Positions 51,027-59,347 of a stretch of DNA of 64,000 bases are shown one piece after another. The position numbers and the translations under genes were made by a program. This DNA comes from Paracoccaceae bacterium (GTDB lineage Bacteria; Pseudomonadota; Alphaproteobacteria; Rhodobacterales; Rhodobacteraceae): contig JAAXIY010000033.1 in NCBI GenBank assembly GCA_012270125.1, positions 24,402 through 88,401 of the forward strand. The letters are read 5' to 3'. The stretch's first letter is position 1, and the number at the start of each line of letters is the position of its first letter. The notes beneath the pieces are model-generated. The model ran no database searches, had not been told where the DNA came from, and was given only the letters and a program-made list of their open reading frames with translations.

Positions 51027-51955
51027 TGAGTGAAAAGCCAACAATAGGTTTTATTGGTGTGGGTTTTATGGGGCACGGCCTTGCTGCAAACATTTTAAAA
51101 AATGGCTATCCGCTAGTAATTAAGGGAAATCGAAACCGCACTCCTGTTGATGACTTAGTTGAAAAAGGCGCAGTGGAAGCTGATACGATAGAAACCTTAA
51201 TGAAATCAGCTGAAATTATTCATTTATGCCTTTCAAATTCTAATCAGGTGGAGACCGTTTTAACTGGGGCTGGAGGTATTATCGAGCATGCTAGAGCAGG
51301 TGTTATAGTTATTGATACATCTACTTCAGATCCAGAGTCTTCACTCCGGATGTCTAGTGCCTTGAAAAAAGTGGGAATGGAATTTGTCGATGCTCCGCTT
51401 GGCCGTACGCCTAAAGAGGCAGCCTTGGGAACTGTAGATGCCTTAGTCGGTGCTGATGATCATGTTTTTGAAATTGTTAAACCAATAATAGCTTCATGGT
51501 CAGCAACGGTAACTCATTTGGGAGCTGTGGGTTCAGGTCATAAAATGAAATTAATAATGAATTTTCTGGCAATGAGTTACGGTGCTCTTTATTCTGAAGC
51601 AACCGTTTTAGCTGCAAAATCAGGAATTTCCCCTCAAAAAGTAAACGATGTAATCGGTAATAGCCGACTGAATACAGGTTTTTTTGAAACGTTCATGAAG
51701 TACTTGGTAGGTCGAGATCCTAATGCCCATCAGTTTTCATTAACTAATGCTGCGAAGGACATAAGTTATGTCAATCAGATGGCACATGATGCTGGAATGG
51801 CTAATTTAATGAGCGCTGCCGCTAAGCAGTATTATATGCATGCGACTGCAATTGGTGCTGGAGATGATTATGTTCCAATGCTTGTGGATCATATTGCAAA
51901 GCTGAATGGCATTAACATCCAAGATGAAGTCATAAAAGGTGAAGATGACACCTAA
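51026..51955 (+). CDS. Beta-hydroxyacid dehydrogenase with divergent substrate loop (second copy)
   Basis: A 309-aa protein: FIGVGFMGHGLAANIL nucleotide motif, GSGHKMKLIMNFLAM catalytic Lys. The substrate loop is VDAPLGRTPKEAALG, the same Gly-Arg-Thr variant as in the gene at 44667. The two probably belong to one subfamily acting on related compounds. The end overlaps the Ldh2-type gene by 11 bp. Confidence 0.82.
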   Translation: MSEKPTIGFIGVGFMGHGLAANILKNGYPLVIKGNRNRTPVDDLVEKGAVEADTIETLMKSAEIIHLCLSNSNQVETVLTGAGGIIEHARAGVIVIDTSTSDPESSLRMSSALKKVGMEFVDAPLGRTPKEAALGTVDALVGADDHVFEIVKPIIASWSATVTHLGAVGSGHKMKLIMNFLAMSYGALYSEATVLAAKSGISPQKVNDVIGNSRLNTGFFETFMKYLVGRDPNAHQFSLTNAAKDISYVNQMAHDAGMANLMSAAAKQYYMHATAIGAGDDYVPMLVDHIAKLNGINIQDEVIKGEDDT

Positions 51956-53012
51956 GCCGCTGAATGAAATTGAAGAATTTTGCCTTCAACTTTTTGATTT
52001 AATAGGTGCTAATCATAATGTTGCAAGAGCATGCGTGAATAGCGTAATGCATGGAACTCGTTTTGGTGTGGATAGTCATGGAGTCCGTTTAGTTCCTCAC
52101 TATATTAAAGTTTTGGAGACAGGGCGGCTTAATAAAAACCCCTCCATACAATTTAAAAGCTTAAAGCCAAGTAGTGGATTGCTAGACGGAGATCACTCCC
52201 AAGGTGCTCTACCGACCTATACCGCAATGGATTACGCGATCGAGATGGCGAAAAAAACAGGTATTGCTGCAGTAGGTGTTACAAATTCATCTCATTTTGG
52301 CCCAGCAGGCGCTTATACCTTATACGCTGCAAAAAAAAATATGATTGCGTTAGCGTTCTGCAATTCAGATAGTTTTGTGAGGCTTTATGATGGCGCTGAG
52401 AGGTTTCACGGGACAAACCCTATCTCAATGGCTGTGCCAACGGGTGGTTCAAACCCTTGGCTTTTTGATATGGCAACCAGTTCAGTGCCTTTCAATAGGG
52501 TAGAGTTGTATCGTTCTTTAAATCAAAAATTACCAAGTGATGTTGCCTCGGATGTAAGCGGAAATTCTACTGAGGATCCACATATTGCTGAAATGCTTGA
52601 TCCACTGGGTGCAAAGTTCGGTTTTAAAGGAGCAGGACTTGGGGGTATTTCAGAAATTCTCTCTGCAGTACTAACTGGCATGAAGCTATCTCCCGAATTA
52701 CTTCCAATGTCTGGTCCAGATATGACAACGCCAAGAGAATTAGGTGCATTTGTAATTGCTATAGACCCAGAAGGTTTTATTGGCTCCTTTCTCTTTAAAG
52801 AGGGAATGGAAAAATATCTGAATTTAATGAGAAAAAGTAAGGCTAAAGAAAATGCTTACGTGATGGCTCCTGGAGATAGAGAGTGGAAAATCGCTCATGA
52901 CAGAGATAAACATGGGGTTGTTCTTGATCCCGTTACAAGCAAGCAATTTAAATTGCTAGCAGATCGGTTTGAAATTTCATCTAAATATGATTTGTGGGAT
53001 TATCATGATTGA
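51945..53012 (+). CDS. Malate/L-lactate dehydrogenase family (Ldh2/YlbC-type) oxidoreductase
   Basis: A 355-aa NAD(P) enzyme of the non-Rossmann LDH2 family. RFGVDSHGVRLVPHYIKVLETG with its catalytic His, GIAAVGVTNSSHFGPAGAY, FHGTNPISMAVP and FDMATSSVPFNRVE are diagnostic. Family members act on malate, lactate, ureidoglycolate, 2,3-diketogulonate and delta1-piperideine-2-carboxylate, so the substrate is open. ATG 51945 has AAAAGG with a 5-base spacer; the frame is open to GTG 51939. Confidence 0.85.
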   Translation: MTPKPLNEIEEFCLQLFDLIGANHNVARACVNSVMHGTRFGVDSHGVRLVPHYIKVLETGRLNKNPSIQFKSLKPSSGLLDGDHSQGALPTYTAMDYAIEMAKKTGIAAVGVTNSSHFGPAGAYTLYAAKKNMIALAFCNSDSFVRLYDGAERFHGTNPISMAVPTGGSNPWLFDMATSSVPFNRVELYRSLNQKLPSDVASDVSGNSTEDPHIAEMLDPLGAKFGFKGAGLGGISEILSAVLTGMKLSPELLPMSGPDMTTPRELGAFVIAIDPEGFIGSFLFKEGMEKYLNLMRKSKAKENAYVMAPGDREWKIAHDRDKHGVVLDPVTSKQFKLLADRFEISSKYDLWDYHD

Positions 53013-54216
53013 AACTTGGCGGTGGTTTGGCCCAAAAGATAAAGTTACCTTAAATGACATAAAACAAACTGGTGCCACTGGTATTGTCACCTCACTTTAT
53101 CATTTGGAACCTGGTTTGATTTGGGGAAAAAATGAAATTTCTATTAGATTAGAAGAAATTACTGGATCAAAAAATGATCCAACTAATTTGACATGGGATG
53201 TAGTTGAAAGTTTGCCTGTAAGCGAAATCATAAAAACTGGCTCTGATTTTAGAGATGAGCACATCAAGGCATGGATCCAATCAATGAAAAATTTATCAGA
53301 ATTTGGAATTAGTGTGATTTGTTATAATTTTATGCCTATTCTTGATTGGACACGCACAGAATTGGCGGAGCCTGTATCTAGTGGCGCTACCGCAATGTAC
53401 TTTGATCTTGTGGATTTTATTGCTTTTGATTGTTTTATTCTTCGTAGAGAAAGTGCAGCAAATGATTATAGGAAAGAATTAGTGGATGAGGCTAAAAAAC
53501 GCTTCACAGGTTTTTCAAGGAAAAAGATTGAAAAACTTACTAAAAACATAACGGCAGGTCTGCCTGGGGCCAGCGAAACTTTAACTTTCCATGAAGTTAA
53601 AAAAAGGCTTAAGGAGTATTCGAAAATAAATGCTAGTCAACTTAAGAAAAATTTTAAATATTTTTTAGATGCCGTTGTTCCTGAGGCGGAAAAACTTGGA
53701 ATGCGCTTATGCTGTCATCCTGATGACCCCCCTTGGCCTTTGCTGGGCTTGCCTAGAATTATGTCAACGGAAGAAGATTATAAATGGTTAGTTGAAGCTC
53801 ATCCAAGCAAAGCAAATGGTATCACGCTTTGTACGGGCTCTTTGGGAGCCAATTTCCAAAATGATATTCCTGGAATGATTTCTAGATTAGGTAAGCACAT
53901 ACATTTTTTTCATCTAAGAAATGTAACTAGAGAGACTGATAGTGTTCCCACCAGTTTTTTCGAGGATGAACATTTACTAGGAAATACAGACATGGTTGAG
54001 GTTATCAACGAAATTATTCTGGAAGAAAAACGTCGTAGAGAAGAAGGAAGAGATGACTGGTCTATTCCAATGCGACCTGATCATGGACAGAATATTCTTG
54101 ATGATCATCGCAGAAATGCAATGCCAGGTTATCCAGCAATAGGTCGGCTGAAAGGTCTAGCTGAACTTAGAGGCGTGACCAAAGCTCTTGAGCATAAAAT
54201 ACTGAATGGGAATTAG
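53005..54216 (+). CDS. uxuA: Mannonate dehydratase
   Basis: Dehydrates D-mannonate to 2-keto-3-deoxygluconate. The 403-aa protein is a TIM barrel with ETWRWFGPKDKVTL at the start, VICYNFMPILDWTRT, MRLCCHPDDPPWPLLGLPRI and GITLCTGSLGAN, where His, Cys and Asp/Glu bind the metal. It ends with MRPDHGQNILDDHRR and YPAIGRLKGLAELRG. ATG 53005 overlaps the end of the preceding gene; 52969 is only the open-frame limit. No uxuB or uxaC is seen nearby. Confidence 0.93.
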   Translation: MIETWRWFGPKDKVTLNDIKQTGATGIVTSLYHLEPGLIWGKNEISIRLEEITGSKNDPTNLTWDVVESLPVSEIIKTGSDFRDEHIKAWIQSMKNLSEFGISVICYNFMPILDWTRTELAEPVSSGATAMYFDLVDFIAFDCFILRRESAANDYRKELVDEAKKRFTGFSRKKIEKLTKNITAGLPGASETLTFHEVKKRLKEYSKINASQLKKNFKYFLDAVVPEAEKLGMRLCCHPDDPPWPLLGLPRIMSTEEDYKWLVEAHPSKANGITLCTGSLGANFQNDIPGMISRLGKHIHFFHLRNVTRETDSVPTSFFEDEHLLGNTDMVEVINEIILEEKRRREEGRDDWSIPMRPDHGQNILDDHRRNAMPGYPAIGRLKGLAELRGVTKALEHKILNGN

Positions 54217-54218
54217 AC

Positions 54219-55028
54219 ATGTCTAAATTATTAAAAAAGCCGCAAGGTAGTTCTGGAAAAATTCATGATATCTCAGCTAAAAGCGCTGGTTGGGGCTATG
54301 TTGGCTTCAGTTTATATCTATTGGAAAGAGGTCAAAATATAAGTCAAGAGACATTAGATCAGGAAGTCATATTGGTTCTTGTTGAAGGTCATGCAGAGGT
54401 CACAGCAGATGGTAAAAACTTTGGAATACTGGGGGATCGTTTGGATGTATTTGAAAAATCACCGCCTCATTGTGTCTACGTTCCAAGCGAAACAGATTGG
54501 CTTATAAACCCCACCACAAATTGTACACTTGCGGTCTGCTCAGCACCGTGTTCAAAAAAGTATGAAGCTTCACAACTGGGTCCCAACGGTATCAAGCTTA
54601 CAGCTCGTGGAAAAGGTACGAACACCAGATATATTAACAACATTGCTATGGAGGATAGAGATGTTGCAAGTAGTTTACTGGTAACAGAAGTCTTTACGCC
54701 AACCGGCCACTGGTCATCTTATCCTCCGCACCGCCATGATGAAGATGATTTTCCAAATATGACTTACCTTGAGGAAACATATTATCATCGTTTAAACCCG
54801 TCTACTGGTTATGGACATCAACGAGTGTTTACAGAAGATGGCTCTCTTGATGAAACAATGACGGTAGAAAATCACGATGTTGTTTTAGTTCCAAAGGGTC
54901 ACCATCCGTGTGCTGTACCATATGGATATGAGATGTATTATCTTAATGTTATGGCAGGACCTTTGAGAAAATGGCGTTTTAAAAATCACCCTGCTCATAA
55001 TTGGATTGCAGAGAGAGATTCTAATTAA
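54219..55028 (+). CDS. iolB: 5-deoxy-glucuronate isomerase-like protein (IolB family)
   Basis: A 269-aa double cupin. Metal-site residues appear in YPPHRHDEDDFPNMTYLEETYYHR and in VVLVPKGHHPCAVPYGYEMYYLN, the IolB signature. IolB normally isomerises 5-deoxyglucuronate in myo-inositol breakdown, yet iolC, iolD, iolE and iolG are not recognised here. It could act on a related uronate-like intermediate or complete a pathway encoded elsewhere. It begins 2 bp after uxuA. Confidence 0.85.
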   Translation: MSKLLKKPQGSSGKIHDISAKSAGWGYVGFSLYLLERGQNISQETLDQEVILVLVEGHAEVTADGKNFGILGDRLDVFEKSPPHCVYVPSETDWLINPTTNCTLAVCSAPCSKKYEASQLGPNGIKLTARGKGTNTRYINNIAMEDRDVASSLLVTEVFTPTGHWSSYPPHRHDEDDFPNMTYLEETYYHRLNPSTGYGHQRVFTEDGSLDETMTVENHDVVLVPKGHHPCAVPYGYEMYYLNVMAGPLRKWRFKNHPAHNWIAERDSN

Positions 55029-55101
55029 TTTGCCAAGTTAAAAAATTCACAATCTTTTTTAAATAGAGATCCAAAAATTTTCAGCCCTTAAGGAAAATAA
55101 A

Positions 55102-55893
55102 TTGAAATCAATAAACGAAATTTCCAATTCCATTAGTCGGTCAGTAAAGGGTTTCTTTAGTGATATAGATGACACTATTACAACGGATGGTATGCTTGGT
55201 GGAGATGCATACGTAGCAATAGAAAATATATCTAAGAAAGGCATACATTTTGTTCCAATAACTGGGCGGCCAGCAGGTTGGTGTGACATGATTGCTCGTT
55301 TTTGGCCTGTTAAAGGTGTTATTGGAGAAAATGGAGCTTTCTATTTTTCTTATGATCATAAAAAGAAAAAAATGATCAGGAGATATATTCAAAATGAAAA
55401 AGTTCGCTCTGATGGTCAAAAAAAACTTTCTGAAATTAAACATAAGATTCTAAATGACGTACCAGGTTGCGCGGTTTCCAGTGACCAATTTTCTCGCATA
55501 TCTGATCTTGCAATAGATTTTTGCGAAGACGTTCCTGAATTATCAATGACTTCTGTTAGAAAAATTAGAGATATTTTTGTTGAAGCAGGAGCAACTGCGA
55601 AAATATCATCAATTCATGTTAATGCTTGGTTCGGAGACTACAATAAATTAGAAATGACCAGAATTTTTGCAAAAGAAGTTTTAAATCTTGATCTAGATCA
55701 AAACAAAGGCTCTTTTGTTTTTTGTGGTGACAGTCCAAATGATGAACCACTATTTGAATATTTTCCAAATTCATGTGGTGTTGCAAATGTTCAAGATTTT
55801 AAATCTGAAATGATACATCTACCTAAATACGTTGCAAAATCCAGAGGTGGAAAAGGTTTTGTAGAGATTTGCGAAAAATTTCTAGGTGATTAG
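55102..55893 (+). CDS. HAD-superfamily (type IIB) sugar phosphatase-like hydrolase
   Basis: A 263-aa protein starting at TTG 55102, with AAGGA 7 bases upstream. Motif I is FFSDIDDTIT (Asp nucleophile), then FVPITGRPAGW with motif II Thr, a type IIB cap, and motif IV FVFCGDSPNDEPLFEYF. It resembles sucrose-phosphate and mannosylglycerate-phosphate phosphatases. Being last in the island, it may dephosphorylate a pathway sugar or remove an inhibitory side product. The substrate is not predictable. Confidence 0.78.
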   Translation: MKSINEISNSISRSVKGFFSDIDDTITTDGMLGGDAYVAIENISKKGIHFVPITGRPAGWCDMIARFWPVKGVIGENGAFYFSYDHKKKKMIRRYIQNEKVRSDGQKKLSEIKHKILNDVPGCAVSSDQFSRISDLAIDFCEDVPELSMTSVRKIRDIFVEAGATAKISSIHVNAWFGDYNKLEMTRIFAKEVLNLDLDQNKGSFVFCGDSPNDEPLFEYFPNSCGVANVQDFKSEMIHLPKYVAKSRGGKGFVEICEKFLGD

Positions 55894-55993
55894 AAAGTGT
55901 GGAAAAAGTTCGTACTGGTTTTGAGGATTTAGCTTTTGATACGAGTTAATTGATTAGATCGTCTCATTTTTTAAAAGTCACATATTTTTAAAG

Positions 55994-56077
55994 TGGTGGG
56001 CGACCTAGGAATCGAACCTAGCGTGCGTCTCCGCGAGGGAGTTACAGTCCCCTGCCACACCTTGCGGCCTGTCGCCC
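55994..56077 (-). tRNA. tRNA-Tyr (GTA)
   Basis: 84 bases with the CCA encoded. The acceptor GGGCGAC pairs with GTCGCCC, discriminator A. The anticodon stem GGGGA/TCCCT holds loop CTGTAAC, with anticodon GTA at 56043-56045. The variable arm is long (GCG-GAGA-CGC), and the T arm is CTAGG-TTCGATT-CCTAG. Positions 8 and 14 appear to be A and C instead of U and A. Confidence 0.93.
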
Positions 56078-56103
56078 ACTTTTGATTTTTTCAATCAAAA
56101 CGT

Positions 56104-56132
56104 TGCTTACAAGTGACAGTAAAAGACGTCAA
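56104..56132 (-). promoter_or_regulatory. Predicted tRNA-Tyr promoter
   Basis: Minus-strand TTGACG (56127-56132), 17-base spacer, TAAGCA (56104-56109). The start would lie about 20 bases before the mature tRNA end. Confidence 0.45.
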
Positions 56133-56243
56133 TGGTAAAATGTTCCTTACTTAAATACACTTTCTGTCGCTTCAAAAGTTTTACGCCATATGTTAGTTAC
56201 AAAAATTATGTTCATCAAAATTATTTTATAAAAAGGCAGTTTT

Positions 56244-57035
56244 ATGAAGAAGCCAAAATGGGTTGTTAAAAAAGAAATAGATGAAAAAATTGCCCAAAAA
56301 CAGACATATTGGATTTTTGGTCTTCATGCCGTCCGTGACGCCTTAATAAACCCTAAAAGAAAGAAATTTAGGCTAATGGTCACTAAAAATGCTGAGTCTA
56401 AACTCTTAGACAGTATTGAAGTATCTGGAGTTTCGCCTGAAGTTTTTGATACGCGTCAATTTCGCCCTCCAATAGATGAAAAATCTGTTCATCAAGGTGC
56501 AGTATTAGAAGTGGCAAGTTTACAATGGGGATCACTAGAGGACATAATTATGAATTCTAAAACAAATCCTGCCCGCTTAATTCTATTAGATCAGGTTACA
56601 GATCCTCATAATGTCGGTGCTATATTGCGATCCGCAGAAGTTTTTGGTGCTAGTGCCGTCGTTGGAACTAAGATCCACAGTCCTTCCGAAACTGGTGCGC
56701 TTGCAAAAAGTGCTAGTGGCGCTTTGGAAAGGCAACCCTATGTACGCATTCGAAATTTAGCTGATACTATACAATATCTTAAAAAAATAGGATTTCTATG
56801 TGTCGGATTAGATGGTGAGTCAGAGACTACTTTCACTGAATTGAAAGAAATTTCTAATAGACCAACGGCTCTCGTTCTGGGGGCTGAGGGCCCAGGATTA
56901 CGGTTTCGCACAAAAGAAACAGTTGACCTTTTAGCAAAAATTCCTTTTTCAACCGATTTTGGTTCATTAAATGTTTCTAATGCTGCAGCCGTTGCTATGT
57001 TTCAATTACAACAAATGTCTAACCATTCTAATTGA
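56244..57035 (+). CDS. rlmB: 23S rRNA (guanosine-2'-O-)-methyltransferase RlmB / TrmH family
   Basis: A 263-aa SPOUT methyltransferase. The N-terminal substrate-binding domain has YWIFGLHAVRDAL. The knotted catalytic domain shows LDQVTDPHNVGAILRSAEVFGA (motif 1), ALVLGAEGPGLR (motif 2) and LNVSNAAAVAMFQL (motif 3). Length and the N-terminal domain favour RlmB, which methylates G2251 of 23S rRNA, over tRNA-specific TrmH. AAAAGG precedes the ATG. Confidence 0.9.
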   Translation: MKKPKWVVKKEIDEKIAQKQTYWIFGLHAVRDALINPKRKKFRLMVTKNAESKLLDSIEVSGVSPEVFDTRQFRPPIDEKSVHQGAVLEVASLQWGSLEDIIMNSKTNPARLILLDQVTDPHNVGAILRSAEVFGASAVVGTKIHSPSETGALAKSASGALERQPYVRIRNLADTIQYLKKIGFLCVGLDGESETTFTELKEISNRPTALVLGAEGPGLRFRTKETVDLLAKIPFSTDFGSLNVSNAAAVAMFQLQQMSNHSN

Positions 57036-57179
57036 GTACTTCTTTTATCTGTTAACGGTAAATAAAGTCTAAAAGCTTTTTAAGATTGAAACAAAATTTT
57101 GTTGCTTGTATTTGAACTTTTGCAAAATACTGCTATCTCACCTCGATATGTGAAGTGCGTTTCACTTTAAGGATTTTTA

Positions 57180-58304
57180 ATGAATTTTGATAAGCCTGGA
57201 ATTGTAGAAAATAATTATCGTGATGTAATATCTTCAGTTGAAGAAATAATTGAAGATGCCCGAAATGGTCGCATGTTTGTGTTAATAGATCATGAAGATC
57301 GAGAAAATGAAGGTGACCTAGTAATTCCTGCTCAAATGGCGACGCCAGACGCTATAAATTTTATGGCTACACACGGTCGTGGATTAATTTGTTTAGCTTT
57401 AACCTCTGAGCGGGTTGATCAATTGGGTTTGGAATTGATGAGTACAAATAACTCATCGAGACATGAAACCGCTTTTACGATTTCGATTGAGGCGCGTGAA
57501 GGTGTCACAACAGGTATATCTGCTCATGATAGGGCACGAACTGTAGCAGTCGCTATTGATGCTTCGAAAGGCCCTTCCGATCTAGCTACACCGGGACATG
57601 TTTTCCCTTTAAGGGCGAAAAGTGGTGGTGTTTTAGTGAGAGCGGGTCACACGGAGGCTGCAGTCGATATCGCTAGGTTGGCTGGATTAAATTCATCAGG
57701 TGTCATTTGTGAAATAATGAATGAGGATGGCACTATGGCACGTCTCCCTGAGCTTATTAGTTTTGCTCAAAGGCATGGATTAAAAATTGGTACAATAAGC
57801 GATTTGATTGCTTATAGAAGGCGAAATGACAATCTTGTCCGTTCTGGTGAGCTAACAAAGATATTATCAGAGTTTGGTGGCGAATGGGATATGAGAGTGT
57901 ATGAAGATGAAACACATGGTGATCAACACATTGTTCTCAGCAAAGGTGATCTAACTGGTGACACCCCTGTTTTGGTCCGGATGCATGCGATGGACCCTAT
58001 GCTAGACATAGTAGGTATTGGTCCTAAGGGAAGAGCGGATGAGTTTGGAGCGGCTATGGAAATAGTGGCTGAAGAGGGGCGTGGTGTAGTTGTTTTACTG
58101 CGAGATACAGCTATGAAAATCGAAAATAATGATAACGCTTCTCCTAGAACGCTTCGACAATATGGACTGGGGGCACAAATTTTATCTTCTTTAGGTTTAT
58201 CTAAACTAGAATTACTTACAAACTCTCCAACCCCTAAGGTAGTTGGCCTTGAGGCTTATGGGTTAGAGATAACCTCGACGCGTAAAATATCGGAACTGGG
58301 CTAA
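57180..58304 (+). CDS. ribB: 3,4-dihydroxy-2-butanone 4-phosphate synthase with degenerate GTP cyclohydrolase II-like domain
   Basis: Makes the four-carbon precursor of riboflavin from ribulose 5-phosphate. Residues about 15-215 are RibB: DHEDRENEGDLVIPA, THGRGLICLAL, DRARTVAVAIDAS and GHVFPLRAKSGGVLVRAGHTEA-type residues. The C-terminal 155 residues resemble GTP cyclohydrolase II (RTLRQYGLGAQIL is retained). The zinc-binding Cys triad is missing, so that half is unlikely to act on GTP. Such RibBX-like forms are known in Proteobacteria. ribH starts at its stop (TAATG). Confidence 0.92.
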   Translation: MNFDKPGIVENNYRDVISSVEEIIEDARNGRMFVLIDHEDRENEGDLVIPAQMATPDAINFMATHGRGLICLALTSERVDQLGLELMSTNNSSRHETAFTISIEAREGVTTGISAHDRARTVAVAIDASKGPSDLATPGHVFPLRAKSGGVLVRAGHTEAAVDIARLAGLNSSGVICEIMNEDGTMARLPELISFAQRHGLKIGTISDLIAYRRRNDNLVRSGELTKILSEFGGEWDMRVYEDETHGDQHIVLSKGDLTGDTPVLVRMHAMDPMLDIVGIGPKGRADEFGAAMEIVAEEGRGVVVLLRDTAMKIENNDNASPRTLRQYGLGAQILSSLGLSKLELLTNSPTPKVVGLEAYGLEITSTRKISELG

Positions 58305-58807
58305 TGGCGGGTAAAATAGAACACTTTATTTTGCCTAGAGCTTCTTTCAATGAAGAGCCAAAAGTTCTTATCGTTGTTGCCCCTTATTATAAAACCATAG
58401 CTGAAAATTTATTAAAAGGTGCCAAAGCAGAAATACTGGCTTCAAATGGTACCTTTGAAACGGTTGAGGTGCCAGGAGCACTGGAAATACCAACGGCTGT
58501 TGGCATAGCGGAGAGACTGGGAAAGTATGATGCGTATGTGGCCCTAGGGTGTGTGATTAGAGGCGAGACTACCCATTATGAAACTGTTTGTAACGACAGC
58601 AGTAGAGGATTAACCCTTTTGGGTCTTCAAGGCTTGTGCATTGGAAATGGTATTTTGACTGTGGAAAATTTTAAGCAAGCTGAAGAGCGTGCTAACCCTG
58701 ATAAACAAAATAAAGGTGGTGGTGCAGCTGCAGCAGCATTGCATCTTCTATCTTTAAGTCATAAGTGGGCTGATAACAAAAAGGGTATTGGATTTAAGGC
58801 TGACTAG
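58304..58807 (+). CDS. ribH: 6,7-dimethyl-8-ribityllumazine synthase
   Basis: Condenses the RibB product with 5-amino-6-ribitylaminouracil. The 167-aa protein shows VEVPGALEIPTAVG, ALGCVIRGETTHYETVC (active-site His) and GILTVENFKQAEERA, all lumazine synthase hallmarks. The order ribB-ribH-nusB is common in Alphaproteobacteria and supports the call. Confidence 0.95.
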   Translation: MAGKIEHFILPRASFNEEPKVLIVVAPYYKTIAENLLKGAKAEILASNGTFETVEVPGALEIPTAVGIAERLGKYDAYVALGCVIRGETTHYETVCNDSSRGLTLLGLQGLCIGNGILTVENFKQAEERANPDKQNKGGGAAAAALHLLSLSHKWADNKKGIGFKAD

Positions 58808-58851
58808 GAAACTGTTTTGTTGACGGTAAGCACTGATCAAAGAGGCTAATA

Positions 58852-59334
58852 ATGTCACAAAGCGAGCAAGTATCAGGAAACGAAAAACGTAAAATTCGCT
58901 CCACAACCCGACTTTATGCAATCCAGGCTTTGTTTCAAATGGAACAACTTGGACTATCTACTGATGAAGTAGTTGAGGAATTTGTAGTTCACAGATTCGG
59001 CGAAGAATATGAAGAGGGCCAATTGTCTGATGGTGATGAAGCCCTTTTTAAATCTATTGTAGAGTCTGCGGTAAACTATCAGGCCTATATAGATCAGCTT
59101 ACAGATAGGGCACTAGTTAAAAAATGGCCTATCGCTCGAATAGATCCAACTTTGCGATCTCTTTTTAGAGCTGCAGCCGCTGAAATTACTCAGATAAAAA
59201 CCCCACCTAAGATTGTAATAACTGAATATGTAGCACTTGCTCACGCGTTTTTTACTGATGGTAAAGAGCCAAATTTTGTAAATGCTGTATTAGACCATAT
59301 GGCTAGAGAAGCTTGCCCAACTGAATTTAGCTAA
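58852..59334 (+). CDS. nusB: Transcription antitermination factor NusB
   Basis: A 160-aa all-helical RNA-binding protein of rRNA antitermination. TTRLYAIQALFQMEQLG at about residues 17-33 contains the Arg-rich entrance, and LFRAAAAEI and PPKIVITEYVALAHAFF with KEPNFVNAVLDHMA at the end are the NusB signature. AGAGG precedes the ATG. It is the last gene of the rib operon. Confidence 0.95.
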   Translation: MSQSEQVSGNEKRKIRSTTRLYAIQALFQMEQLGLSTDEVVEEFVVHRFGEEYEEGQLSDGDEALFKSIVESAVNYQAYIDQLTDRALVKKWPIARIDPTLRSLFRAAAAEITQIKTPPKIVITEYVALAHAFFTDGKEPNFVNAVLDHMAREACPTEFS

Positions 59335-59347
59335 GCTTAACTTTGGA

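Larger units (their letters stand above)
55894..56243. other. Non-coding interval holding tRNA-Tyr
   Basis: 350 bases between the HAD gene and rlmB. Apart from tRNA-Tyr and its likely promoter, it has an inverted repeat TTTTGATT / AATCAAAA at 56080-56100 next to the tRNA 5' end. I see no small gene. Confidence 0.6.

Noticed and set aside
56080..56100. FnrL-like box (TTGAT...ATCAA) next to tRNA-Tyr
   Set aside because: The half-sites are separated by more than the four bases required, and no FNR-type target gene is adjacent. It is more likely a simple inverted repeat in the tRNA leader.
57036..57179. Possible FMN riboswitch ahead of ribB
   Set aside because: The leader is only 144 bases and AT-rich. 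It has just a small GTGAA/TTCAC hairpin and lacks the conserved RFN core.
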